From positions 19,597,210 through 19,661,209 of the forward strand of contig NC_091227.1 of NCBI RefSeq assembly GCF_040958095.1: a stretch of 64,000 bases of DNA. Direction: 5' to 3'. The notes beneath the pieces are model-generated. The model searched no databases. It worked only from the letters and a program-made list of their open reading frames with translations, and had not been told where the DNA came from. The translations under genes and the position numbers were made by a program. This document shows, piece by piece, positions 12,491-23,529 of this stretch (position 1 is its first letter; each line of letters begins with the position of its first letter). The DNA comes from Procambarus clarkii (Eukaryota > Arthropoda > Malacostraca > Decapoda > Cambaridae).

Positions 12491-13750
12491 TCTTATACTG
12501 TGGGTTGTGTAAATCAAATATCAAGGGAGGGGGGAAGGCAGTAACAACAATGGATAGTTGCCTCTAGTGGTGTATCACTTTCACTCGCTTTTGTAAAGTA
12601 CAGTACTGCATTATGGAAAAACAATCTCAGGATACATATACAAGATGGTGTATTTTTAATGTACTGTATAATTCTGCATATACAATTAGCTTTTCTTCCT
12701 ATTTCTGGAAGGAATAAACATATACCATATTTGAAAGTTATAAAATGAAAATTTTTGCCTTAATTATTGTGATTTGCATATCTTTGAAAAATATATTTTT
12801 TTAGAAATTGTCAGTGTTTGTAAAGTACATTCTTATGATCTCTATAGTGACTAGAGCACTCAATTATGCACTATTTTTTAATTAATTAATAACTAGAACA
12901 CTTTGAAATCTTAATATGAATGTTCTAGTATACAGTACAATATTTGTACATGTCTAGTTTCTTCCCATTTCTTTTAGTGACCTATGCAAGTTTTTTTCCA
13001 CTTTTAGGCCAATACAGGTTGAGGAATAGGCATTGTTATTTGTTTAAATCTCAAGAGAGATATAAATGTTGTTAGAAGTGAATTTGTGTGGGTATATATC
13101 TGCATACTAAGCCAAGATCCATCTGATAATTTTAATGGTTTCATGCAAATTTCTATTTGACACATTCACACACCCAAATTTCCCAATATAAAACCTACTA
13201 CAAAATTTACATCCACAAATATTGCAGAAATAAGTAATTTATTGAAACTACAAACTAATATTATGATTACTGTATCTTGTTTGAATAATTTATTTATTTT
13301 CTATATAAATGCAAGTACAGTATAATAAATTCACCTTTAGAGTAGCATTGGGCAGGAATTGGTTTAAATTTTGCTCAATGTGCACCACATCAAGTCCCTT
13401 CATAACATTTTAAAAATAATCAAATAAATCTCATTATTTAACTTAGTAAATTATTACAGTCTACAGTACTGTTTTTTGTTACTTTCAGATACTTATTTAT
13501 AATTTCAGTATTCCATAATCATTACAATCAAATCCTTGTTACAAACTAAGTTTTTACCCAATTAAATCACTCTTTACTATGGTTCATCAGTCACAGGAGT
13601 CCAGTTAGGCTTATGGGAAACCAGAGTCAGTACCTGGCCCCTTCAGAGTAGCAAGGAGGAGAGAATTATTATTGTCACTCACACTGGGAAAACATCCAGA
13701 AAGTTAACAAATCTTTACTGACAACTGCATCATTCTTAGGAAACAAAGCA

Positions 13751-14020
13751 TCAAAACGACAAAATCAGGTCAAGTTGTTGAAAGAGGTGGAGCTGCAGAA
13801 AATGCCCGGGATTGGGCACTAGGGTAGGTACTATGGCTGAGCTGATCACCAGAAGTATAACCCTGCCCAAGTACAGTTCCAGTCTGGACAGTATCCAACA
13901 TGCAGATTGGATGGGGGCCCAAACCTGCCAATTGTCAAGGTAAGCCACCACACGAACCCTTAAGAGATGGTGCCAGATCACAACTACCAGCAATAACCTG
14001 ATAAAAATGCAAGGAGCTTT
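13751..14020 (-). mobile_element. DIRS-like reverse transcriptase fragment
   Basis: A minus-strand frame reads RVRVVAYLDNWQVWAPIQSA, then LVPNPGHFLQL. This resembles the YLDD motif region of tyrosine-recombinase (DIRS-type) retroelement reverse transcriptases, VxxYLDDWLVWAP followed by LVPTQ. The second aspartate is replaced by asparagine and the fragment is only about 80 residues, so it is dead. The call rests on motif memory; a Gypsy/Pao origin is a less likely alternative. Confidence 0.5.
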
Positions 14021-14279
14021 GAAGTGGTATGCTCAATTCTCCATAATGAGACAACCAATCCCTGCACCCCAGATGAATCTGGACATATCAGTATGTGTTC
14101 TTGAGGTCCAGGCACAATATATATATAATTTATATCTTATATAAATAAATAAGGAAATAAGCCAAAAAAACGTAATGGTAGATTTATCAAACTTTACAGT
14201 TATTCGTATAATTCCATTAGTATGAATTTTGAAAGTTTTGGATATCAGCCTTGACAAGTCTATTTTGTAGTGTTGTTAG

Positions 14280-15640
14280 CCCTGTGGCCCTCAACCTTTC
14301 CTGGTATGAGAGTTGACTTAGTTCTGGAATTATTTTTATTGCTCTGTTGAACTTTCTCCTATGAAGCTATGTATTTCTGAAGATGAGGTCTCTATTCCTG
14401 GATGCAATAATCTAGGTGAGGGCACACCAGAAATTTGTACAATTGAATGATTACCTTATTTTCCTTAAAGTCAAAGGTACAGTTGATTATTCCTAGGGTT
14501 TGGTTATTTTTTTTTTAACTGCTGCTGCTCCCACTTGTGCAACTTCCAGTGAATGATGGAATCTGAGTCCAAGGTCCTTTTCTTCATGAATTTGTTGCAA
14601 AGTAATGCTGTTAATTTGGCACTTGTGATGTGGATTATTATGCCCCACATGCAAGGTCTTGAATATATTGATATTAAAATGCACTTGCCAGTCTTCTGAC
14701 CATTTGTGGAGTTTATGTAGATAGCTTTGTACCTTGGTATTATTTTAACTTTCCACTTTACCATAATCTTCAGTGTCATCTACAAATTTCATGATGTAGT
14801 TTGTAATATTCTCATCTATGTCGTTGATGTACAGTATATGACATAGATGTATCTTTTAAAATACTGAACAATTTGGAGGATGTTGATCTGAAAAATTTCT
14901 TCAAAAGGTCAGATGTAACAAGCAAGGAGCAACAGTTTCAAGCTCAACAAACCACAGTGTAGGAATGACAACAGATGCTTTTTCACTCACAGGGCTATTA
15001 ACCCATGGAACCACCTACCCACAGAAGTCATAAATGCCAAAACTGTTAAATATTAAGGTACTGTACAACTTGAAAAGATTATCAAAGCACATGGGGGCAC
15101 CTTTCGGCTTCCTGTCCTCATCGAATCCACTAGTGTTAGTGGCCCTCAGGTAAATGACAAAATGGGTTGGCCCCAAAATGGATCCCTGTGGTACCCCCAC
15201 TCACCACACTTCTCCATTCAGATTCTCTTTCATTTAGAACGATTCTTTGTTTTTAGCCATTGTTTTATCCATTCCAGTATTCTACCATTTATTCCATGTG
15301 CCTATAATTTCCTTGCCAGTCTTTCATTTGGTACCTTGTCAAAAGCTTTAGCAAAGGCCATGTAAACTACATCTACCAGAAGTCCTTTGTCAGAGTAGCT
15401 GGTTACTGTTTCAAAAAATGTGAGCAGGTTTGTTGGGAAGGATCTATTGTTAACAAACCCATTTTGGGGGTTTGATTGATTGATTTTACAAGATTGTGAA
15501 TGATACCTTCTCTGAGGATTTTTTCCATGAGCTTGTAAATGTATGATGTAAACCTGATCGGCCGATAGTTTTCTGCTGAGCTCTTTCTGCTTTTTCTTTT
15601 AAAGAGGGGTGACATTTGCACATTTCTAATCTAGGGTAAC
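14280..15640 (-). mobile_element. degenerate CR1-like LINE reverse transcriptase (antisense)
   Basis: Read on the minus strand from right to left, the order is SSAENYRPIRFTSYIYKLMEKI (about 15,570), GVPQGSILGPTHFVIYL (about 15,190), FKTLHVGHNNPHHK (about 14,660), EEKDLGL (about 14,570) and IIQLYKFLVCPHLDY (about 14,420). These are successive landmarks of a non-LTR reverse transcriptase from finger to thumb. Stops and frameshifts occur throughout, and a plus-strand LINE tail (about 14,830-15,140) has been inserted between landmarks. Confidence 0.75.
14830..15140 (+). mobile_element. LINE 3'-end fragment nested in the antisense LINE
   Basis: The strings aatttggaggatgttgatctg, ggtcagatgtaaca, acccatggaaccacct and cttcctgtcctcatcgaatc recur in order at about 15,830-16,090 and 23,640-23,790, which defines one family. 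The translation resembles a C-terminal reverse transcriptase segment (NNLEDVDLKNFFKRSD). Confidence 0.6.
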
Positions 15641-15699
15641 TATTCCTTAGTTCAAATTAGGCAACTGTTGTTTGGTTACACAACATCCTGGGGAAGGTC

Positions 15700-16267
15700 A
15701 GTAGTTTGACCTCAAGGGGATCGCGATACACTTATTATGTGCCTCTGTAATCCTTTACACCACCCACGGGATGGGTATGGGGTGCATAATAAAGAAAGAA
15801 ATTGAATTGAATTGATACACTCGAGGTACGAATTGGAGGATGTTGATGTGGACAATTTCTTCCAATGGTCAGATGTAACACAAACAAGGAATATCGGGTT
15901 CACTCTCAACAAGCCACAATATTGGAAAACTGAAAACAGGAGATGTTTTTGTTTTACATTCAGCAACTGAACAAAAAGTTGCAAGTAGCACGGGCTATGG
16001 TGAGCTCGTAGTGGACTTACCTGGCACAGGAGCGGGGCTGTGACTGACGAGAGATGCTTTCTTTACAGGGTTATAAAACCCATGGAACTGCCTTCCTTAC
16101 AGATTTTTGTATTATTATTAACAAGCTTAGCATACACAGTAATGTGCTGCTTCCCTATTCTATATGAAAGATTACACAGTGCAGTTGTTGTTGCTGTTGT
16201 TATAGATTCAGGTACTCGGAACAAGTTCCAAGTAGCACGGGCTATGGTGAGCCCGTAACCTACCTGG
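15700..16267 (+). repeat. patchwork of LINE 3' ends with palindromic 'gggctatggtgagcccgt' repeat
   Basis: 15,700-15,815 looks like a LINE 3' end finishing in (attga)n. 15,830-16,130 is another LINE tail, interrupted by copies of agtagcacgggctatggtgagc...cttacctggcacaggagcggggc at about 15,985 and 16,228. The same unit resumes at 23,458 on the far side of the large insertion, which marks this as the pre-insertion target. Confidence 0.6.
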
Positions 16268-16484
16268 CAGTGTTGCCAGATTGGGCTACAAATAGCGAAT
16301 TGGGCTACTTTTGAGAGCCCCGTGCTCCCAAATTTTTAATTTCGCTACTTGCTACTTTTTGAGTTAATTTAAAAGCAAGATGTGCTAATTTGGGCTATTA
16401 ATGTTAAGAATGTACGATTGCGAGTTACATGAAAGTAACTAAGCTATAAATAATTGTAATTAATAATAATTGTAAATATTAATT

Positions 16485-16650
16485 AATACTAAATAATATT
16501 ATTTAATACAAAATAATATTATTTAATACTAAATAATATTATTTAATACTAAATAATATTATTTAATACTAAATAATATTATTTAATACTAAATAATATT
16601 ATTTAATACTAAATAATATTATTTAATACTAAATAATATTATTTAATAAA
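16485..16650. repeat. 20-bp AT-only tandem array
   Basis: The unit taatactaaataatattatt repeats about eight times almost without change. Each unit contains the near-palindrome aataatatt. It lies just inside the left end of the hAT-like element. Confidence 0.9.
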
Positions 16651-16899
16651 TTAGTCCCAATTCAATGCAGAGTTTTCTTCCAAGCACAGAAACTTGTAAA
16701 TATAAATACAAGATAATAGATAAAATTGGTGTATGTTTGTATGTATACCAGACAAAGTCCATTTAATGGCAGAATTTAGACATTTTGTGTGAAAACTTTT
16801 ATATCTCATTATTAATTATAACAGTAATCGAAAAAAGTCATAGTTTGTATATACAAGAGATAAAACAGAGAGCCATGAGCTAGAGCGATGTGCTGAGTC

Positions 16900-19160
16900 C
16901 ATAAGGAGGCGGAGCTTCCAGAAATACCTTCCTGTGATTGGCTGTTGCGGGGAATACCAACACTCTTTTATGAATAAAATTTAAACTAAGAAACAGGTCC
17001 TTGTGCACAACAACAAGGTTGTTGTGAAAAAGAACAACAATTTCTGTTTTGCACCTGATAGAAATCTCCATCTAACTGAATAATTTACTCGAATAAGAGG
17101 GCAGAGAAGTGTATCATTATTAGTGTTAAGGCAACCCCCAATAATTACGTCACAAGTTAGGTAGCCATGCAACCCATTTTTATATAACATCTGTTATATC
17201 CTGCAATATTTAATTATCACTTTATTAACACTTCACTTCTTTTGGGTAAATTAAAGTTAAAGCAGAATTCCATAAGCAGGACTGGTGAGCTGAACTAAAA
17301 TGATTTACTAAGTGGATGGCACCTATAGCTGATCCCTTCCTGTGATTGGCTGTTGTGTGAATGTCAACAAATAATATCTACCAATGATATGCCATTTATT
17401 ATGCACCCCATACCATCTTGTGGGCGGAGCTTGGAACCTCCTATCCGAGCACAACAACCCGCCTTATGGGTTGCTGTTTGGCTATTTATAATGCGTTGGA
17501 AAAGCAACAGATGGCGTTAGTTGTATTTTGTGGGGTGATTTGTTATAAGTGTAATTTGATGTCAACAGATTATCTTATGGCTACTGTTGACCTGCCAGTT
17601 GATAGTGTTCTTATCTGCCGACAGATGGCATCAGCTGTATTATTATTATTTTAATAATATTATTACATTAATAATAATGTATTATTATTGCTTTAAACGC
17701 TGATCTATACGTCTGATAGCTTATAATAAGGTTTTATACCATGCTGGTATTAGGTAACTAGAATTTTGCAATTACTTTTTTTTATCTACTGTTGAGGATA
17801 TGTAAGACAAATAAATGTAAGGTTTTGAGGCTAAGTAACGAAGATAGTTACAAGATACGAGCCAGATGGTGTTGAGATTGCAAAAGGGATTATGATAAGA
17901 ACTTAAGCCAAAAAATCAATGTATAAATGTTCGCAAATATGAGACTGGGATTTATTTCTCGAAAAGTTAGCAATAAAATACGCTTTCTAGTTCTTTATTT
18001 TTAAAATTAAGACCAGGGATTCTGTCTAACGAAACTGCAAGCTAAAACACCGTTATCCTATAATGTTCATCTGTAGCTTGACCCTAAATACTCGTTTATT
18101 AAACGAATTTATTGTTAGAGTTCATTAGGAATTAACTTTGTTGAAGGCAGAGCTTCCAACAAATACCGTCCTGTGATTGGCTGTTGCGAGAGATGCCAAC
18201 GCTTATATGAATAAAATGCAAAATAAGAAATACGTCCTTTTGCTCAATAACCTTGTTGTTATACAAAAGAACAACAATTTCTGTTTTATACAAGACAGAA
18301 ATTTCCATCTAACTCAATAATGTAGGCCAATAAGAGGGCGGATGCATTGTATCGCCGATATTATTTGTGTGAGGCAACACCCACTGATGACGTCACAAGT
18401 TAGGTAGCCAGCCCATGTTTCTGTAACACTCGTTACATCCTGCAGTATTTAATTATTACTATATTAATACTTTTAAATACTTAACATTTCACTTTTTAGG
18501 TAGATTAAAGTTGAAGCAGAATGTCATAAGCAAGGATGGTGTGCTGAATAAAGATGATTTATTAAGAGGATGGCACCTATAGCTGATCCCTTCCTGTGAT
18601 TGGCTGTTGTGTGAATGTCAACAAAGAATATCTACCAATGATATGCCATTTATTATGCACTCCATACCATCTGTGGGCGGAGCTTGGAACCTCTACCCGA
18701 ACACAACAACCCGCCTTATGGGTTGCTGTTTGGCTATTTTTAGTGCGTTGGAAAAATAAGAGATGGGGCTAGTTGTATTTTGTGGGGTAATTTGTTATAA
18801 GTGTAATTTGATGTCAACAGATGGCGTAAGCTGTACCTTATGGCTACTATTGACCTGCCAGTTGATAGTGCACAATCTTACTGAAGCGACCATACGGGTC
18901 ATACATACTCATCCTCCGCCCAGGTAAAACAGAAACAAGCATCACTTAGTGGGCCAGCCAGAGGCTTAGGGCCCGCGCAGGATTATCCCTGCTAAAAAGA
19001 AGAAAAAAAAAAAAAAAGTTGATAGTGTTCTCTTCTGCCGACAGATGGCATCAGCTGTGTTATTATTACTTCCGAATTCCCTTTAAGCACTGATCTATAA
19101 ATCCCTTGGCTTATGATAAGATTTTATACCATTTATGATAAGTATTAGATAACTGGAGTT
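16900..19160. repeat. ~1.25 kb tandem duplication inside the hAT-like element
   Basis: Copy 1 (about 16,900-17,760) and copy 2 (about 18,143-19,160) share ordered blocks: ccgtcctgtgattggctgtt, aagaacaacaatttctgttt, atctaccaatgatatgccat, tgggcggagcttggaacctc, and a final tgatctata...ttttatacca. The offset between copies is about 1,240-1,254 bp and jumps to about 1,390 bp after the SINE in copy 2. Divergence is visible throughout, so the duplication is not recent. Confidence 0.8.
18871..19017 (+). mobile_element. short SINE with poly(A) tail and 10-bp target duplication
   Basis: A 147-bp insert ends in an A-rich tail and is flanked by gttgatagtg on both sides (18,861-18,870 and 19,018-19,027). 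The older duplicate copy has the uninterrupted site at about 17,599 (gttgatagtgttctt), a paralogous empty site that proves insertion. The interior includes gggccagccagaggcttagg. Confidence 0.85.
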
Positions 19161-19261
19161 CCGCAATTGCTTTTATTTATCAACTGTTCAGGATATATCC
19201 ATCATATTATGTCTGGTTAGGACGTACTGCTCTCGATTGATGAAGATTAAGCCACCCAAGA

Positions 19262-19500
19262 GGTTCAAGTTCAAGTTCAAGTATGTTTATTGAGACAAGA
19301 AAGAAATACATCTCAAAGTGATAGAGTAGCTTAGGCTATTTCTACCCCCCCTCTACTTCAAGTCCCTCAAGGGGCGCACAAATTCAGTAAGTACAAATAG
19401 ACAATTAACATTACAAGAATCCCATTTAACATTGCAGGTTAATATAGTAAGCACAGCATATAATTGTTGCACTCTTGGGGTAAAATTCTTGTAGCTCCTA
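19262..19500 (-). mobile_element. LINE 3'-end fragment with (TTGAAC)n tail
   Basis: The plus strand shows ttcaagttcaagttcaagta followed by tgtttattgagacaagaaag. Read on the minus strand this is a LINE-like 3' end closing with a TTGAAC microsatellite. A similar ttcaagttcaagtatgtttattg occurs at about 22,491-22,515. Confidence 0.55.
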
Positions 19501-19504
19501 AGTC

Positions 19505-19790
19505 TACTGTCTATCATCCGTGGTGTAGTGGTAAGACACTCGCCTGGCGTTCCGCGAGCGCTTTGTCATGGGTTCGTATCCTGGCCGGGGAGGATTTACT
19601 GGGCGCAATTCCTTAACTGTAGCCTCTGTTTAACGCAACAGTAAAATGTGTACTTGGATGAAAAAACGATTCTTCGCGGCAGGGGATCGTATTCCAGGGA
19701 CCATAGGATTAAGGACTTGCCCGAAACGCTGCGCGTACTAGTGGCTGTACAAGAATGTAACAACTCTTGTATATATCTCAAAAAAAAATA
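19505..19790 (+). mobile_element. tRNA-derived SINE
   Basis: The tRNA-like head has A-box-like tggtgtagtggtaagacact and B-box-like gggttcgtatcc with tRNA spacing. It is followed by a tRNA-unrelated body and a tail cccgaaacgctgcgcgtact agtggctgtacaagaatgta, then poly(A). The tail is shared with the LINE 3' ends near 23,840 and 24,310, so this SINE probably borrowed a LINE's reverse transcriptase. A functional tRNA gene is excluded by the extra body and weak stem pairing. Confidence 0.8.
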
Positions 19791-19799
19791 TGATATTTT

Positions 19800-22445
19800 T
19801 ATTGTTGCCGCCGAAGGCGGCTAGTTTATTGTGCACCCCATACTCATCCTGTGAGCGGTAGCGCAAAAGCATTACAGAGGGCACAAAAGGTCTTTATCAG
19901 ACCTCATCTTAGATTATTACATAAACAATTTCATCTATCCTTCACACCTTATAGTTACAATGTCAGCTAGTTACAGAGAAAGTGCTATTACAAGAGCTAC
20001 ATATTTACAGTAAGTCATCATACATTAATGGTAGGTCTTAACGCTAATACATAATAGTTTGACCAATGGGAATATTACAGAGTCATAGGGGAGCGTCTGT
20101 TTATTATTAGTCCTCACAATACGTACACTACTTGTTTCTGAATCTCATATGTCGTTCAGCTACTGGAAGCGAAATGTGGGTACAGTGCAAGGATTTCAGG
20201 TAATTTGTCCATGGTAATAAGATAGGTTGCCATATCACACAGAGTGAGCTTAGATTTATCTCTAAAAGGCTCAAGTTTACTACAATCCAAGATATAGTGT
20301 TCGAGTGTATGTCCCTGTCTTTGTCCACACACTTTACTTCATCTAGATCCCTATACAAGCCGAACTGCCAGAGATACTTGTAGCCAAGTCTTATATGAGC
20401 TGTAACAACATCTGTTAGTCTACTGACTTTGTTACTTGCCCCATACACATGTTTTACTTCACACATTTCATTGTGATGGACAATGGACCTGCTAGTTCCA
20501 GTTTGCACTGTTCTATTTTCTTCAAATTCATCCAGGAGTTCTCGTCTAATGACACTTTTAAGGGACCTATTTGCTAACTCAAGATTCCGTTCAATGCTGT
20601 CTTTATTTACTGCAGCCTTAGCAAGGGCGTCAACTTTGTCATGTTCCTGCATGCCAATGTGAGAAGGAATCCACCACATTTTTATATTTACCCTCTTGCT
20701 AAGTATTCTTATATATCTACGTCTAGCTTCCAAGACAAGCACGTTATTACTTGATTGCAAACTGTTTATTGCTCGTAGTGAGGAAAGGGAGTCGGAAATA
20801 ATTAAGCTGTCTACTTCAGTGTTTTCAATAATTTCGAATGCTACCAGTATCGCTACCAACTCGGCTTGCATTGTGGACGCCCAGTTACTAACTCGGATAT
20901 TTCTTTGAATTGTGCTGCCATCGGGCTGATGAACAATAACAGCACTTCCTGCCCTCCCTGTAGCTGTATTGAGTGATCCGTCAGTGTATATGGTCTGTGC
21001 AATGTTGTTTTTAGCTTGTATATTGTGAATGTGTTCTATGGTGCTTAATTTAGCAGCAAGCTGAGCATGAGGGTTGTTTGTGATTAGTTTCTTGGTGGGG
21101 TATGCAGGGGTCAGGATGTCAAAAGGTACTATCTGCCAGGGTGGAAGGAAGTGCTGTACTCTTTCATCTGTATATACATCGTGCAGTCCCATCATTTTAA
21201 TATGAGTGGCTGTTCTTTGAATCCATTTAGACTCGCTAGTTCCATTTCGTATGTGTTCTAACAGTGCAACTGACACAATGTTGTTTTTGTTATCACGCAG
21301 AAGCTTTAGTCCCATCATAAGATTAATTTCAAATATTCTATCTCTAATGCTAAGTATATTTAATTCTTTCCGCATGTTGAGAACTTTGGTAGTTATAGGA
21401 CAACCAAGAATAATTCTGAGTGCTTCATTTTGCATTTTTTCCAGTCTATCAATACTTTTGCCATTTTGCAGGACCAAAGCTGGTGCATGATAGTCTATCA
21501 GAGACCTTATATACGCTAAATACATCATTCTTGCTATTCTAATATTAACACCATATTTCGGGCTGTACCCCACTACAGTTCTGAGAGCCTTGAGTCTGTC
21601 TCTACATTGTTGATGTAACTTATTGACTGCAGTTGAGGTACAAGGGACAGAGACACCAAGGTATTTGAAAGAAGAGACATAGTCTATTGGTATGTTATCT
21701 ATCTTAAGTTTTCGTCGTCCACTTTTGCGGTTGCCAATTTGTCTGTTAAATACCTTAGTTTTAGCAGCGTTGATTACAAGACCAAGGCTCTCACAAGCTG
21801 TATGTATACAATTTAAGACTTTGCATTTCGCGGTGGGTTTTAGTATGCACAAGGATGTCATCTGCATAGCTGATAGTGATGTTTGCCAGACTAGTTGGGA
21901 TTGTGTTTAGTAAAGCATTAATTAGAACATTAAACAAGGTAGGACTAAGTATTCCTCCTTGTGGGGTGCCTAGTTGCATTACTTTAGTTTCACTCCTGTA
22001 GCCTTGGAACAGTGCAGAGGACTTCCGGTTGGTAAGATAGCCTCGTATCCATTGTAATAAATGTTCCCCTATATCCATTCTCGCTAGTTCATACATAATC
22101 ACTTACCTATTAGCAATATCAAAGGCATTTTTTAAATCAAGAAATGTTGTGTACTTGTGCCTTTTATCTCCATGAACAGTAAGAAAGGTTGTGATACAGT
22201 TGTGTACACTTTTACCATGTGTGAAACCATTGATATTAGGTGACATGTGCTCTTTAACTCTATACAATAATCTATTAAGCACCATTCTCTCAAAGGTTTT
22301 GCACATGCAACTGGTCAGTGAGATGGGACGGAAAGCATCAGGTTGGCCAGGCTTTGGTATAGGTACCGTAAGACTGGTGGTCCATGATACTGGCAACTGC
22401 CCAGTGACATAACTGGCATTAAACAATTCTAATAGAAAACAGCTC
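19800..22445 (-). pseudogene. 5'-truncated non-LTR retrotransposon ORF2 with RT and RNase H, disabled
   Basis: On the minus strand the domains run in order: reverse transcriptase finger (FRPISLTSCMCKTFERMV, about 22,330), palm (FLDLKNAFD, then GTPQGGILSPTLFN and SYADDILV, about 21,870), thumb, then RNase H (IYTDGSLNTATGRAGSA, about 20,980; ISDSLSSLRAI; WWIPSHIGMQEHDKVDALAK, about 20,640). RNase H after RT suggests the I-like group. Three lesions are visible: an in-frame stop at 22,103-22,105; a frameshift shortly after YADD near 21,800-21,830; and a frameshift near 20,335 that hides a C-terminal CGQ...HTLEHYILDC zinc-knuckle-like motif in the adjacent frame. The endonuclease and first ORF are absent. 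Confidence 0.85.
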
Positions 22446-22599
22446 GGAAACTAAGGAAATAAAGCTGCCGAAAAAAACATTAAGTCCATTTCAAGTTCAA
22501 GTATGTTTATTGTCGGTTCGTTCATGCTAGGCTTGCAGTTACACAATTGGTCGGGGTCCGCTTACACAACTGGTCGGGGTTCGGGGTGCACAATAAACC

Positions 22600-23330
22600 A
22601 CCACTCACTGGATGAATAGGTGATGCTTAATGAACTAAAGCAGAACGCTTTGAAAGAGGCCAATGTCGTCTTTGCCTTCAAATGCCCACTTGGGGACTGT
22701 AAGCCTCAAAGAACTCAGTATATAGGCAAGACAACAACATCTCTTTCCAGACGATTAACGATGCACAAGCAACAGGGCTCCATTAAGGAACATATAATCT
22801 CTTCCCACAACCAGACCATCACCAGAGAAGTCTTAACAAAAAACACGGAAATCATCGATAGATACAGCGATAGCAGGCGGCTTGATATCTGCGAGGCACT
22901 ACACATTAAGAAGTCAACACCAGCAATCAACAGCCAATTAATGCACAACTATATTCTACCCACTTCAAGACTCCGCACCAATATAGAAGCATCAAGAAAT
23001 ATGGGCCAATAGGCCCTTTGCATTTACTTCCATTCTTCCCCTTTAACTTTACCCAATATTTCGTGTTCTATCTTGTGTTGAAAGTTTGTTTTCACCTCAT
23101 CCAAAACTGTTGTAACATATCACCTCACCCAGCTGCAGGTATATAAAATGAAATGCCGTTTGAATTATAGCATAGTAAGAAATCTGTTTAGTGTTTGCAG
23201 GTTATAGTTGTGTGTGTGTAAACTAAAGTCTTTGAAAATGTAATAAGTTATTACGAAACGCGTTCAAATGTCGCGTTCAAATAAATAGAAATAATATTAA
23301 TAAAACAATTAACATCGTGTAGTGTACTCT
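22600..23330 (+). mobile_element. Penelope-like element 3' fragment with GIY-YIG endonuclease domain
   Basis: A 130-residue frame (22,620-23,012) reads FAFKCPLGDC, YIGKTTTSLSRRLTMH, SIKEHIISSH, then ICEALHIKKSTPAIN. This is the layout of the GIY-YIG domain closing Penelope-like retroelements: CPxxxC, YIGKT, R.H and the final EALHI...P.IN. The reverse transcriptase is absent, as usual for 5'-truncated copies. Downstream, about 23,030-23,330 (ataaaatgaaatgccgtttg, acgaaacgcgttcaaatg) resembles the terminal repeat of such elements. The domain itself is open, so the copy is younger than the neighbouring LINE. Confidence 0.8.
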
Positions 23331-23529
23331 ATATATCAAAATATATTACTTTGAAACCCATATCATTTACTAAAAAAATTGGGCCACTCTAATTACAAAT
23401 TCGCTACTTTTAGACAGTCAGCTCGCTACTTTCAGCAATTTAGATCTGGCAACCTTGTTACCTGGCACAGGAGCGGGGCAAGTTGCACGGGCTACGGTGA
23501 GCCCGTGGTGGACTTACCTGGCACAGGAG

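Larger units (their letters stand above)
6782..13740 (+). other. AT-rich stretch, possible long 3' UTR of gene A, then intergenic
   Basis: About 7 kb with no coding segment recognised and few recognisable repeats. Canonical AATAAA signals occur at 7578-7583 and 7586-7591, and again near 12,161, so a 3' UTR of 0.8 kb or longer is possible. Within it are a 42-bp perfect tandem duplication (8664-8749), an (AC)n run near 9590, a SINE-like fragment near 10,330-10,440 and a palindromic element at 12,321-12,490. Confidence 0.35.
16268..23457. mobile_element. large hAT-like nested insertion with 8-bp target duplication
   Basis: The left end cagtgttgccagatt is mirrored at the right end by atctggcaaccttg (12 of 14 terminal bases pair). 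The flanks are ctacctgg (16,260-16,267) and ttacctgg (23,458-23,465), an 8-bp direct repeat with one mismatch. The repeat unit into which it inserted continues across the gap. Subterminal copies of cgctactt occur at both ends. Terminal inverted repeats with an 8-bp target duplication fit hAT-superfamily elements. No transposase frame was found, so the element is non-autonomous, and much of its length is later insertions (SINEs, LINE, Penelope). Confidence 0.6.

Noticed and set aside
19511..19585. Possible tRNA gene
   Set aside because: A- and B-box-like sequence is present, but stems pair poorly and a long body plus poly(A) follows; it is a SINE head. The same applies at 30,824, 37,483, 45,890 and 58,690.
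20696..22412. Several plus-strand frames of 70-79 residues
   Set aside because: They are antisense shadows of the minus-strand reverse transcriptase / RNase H.
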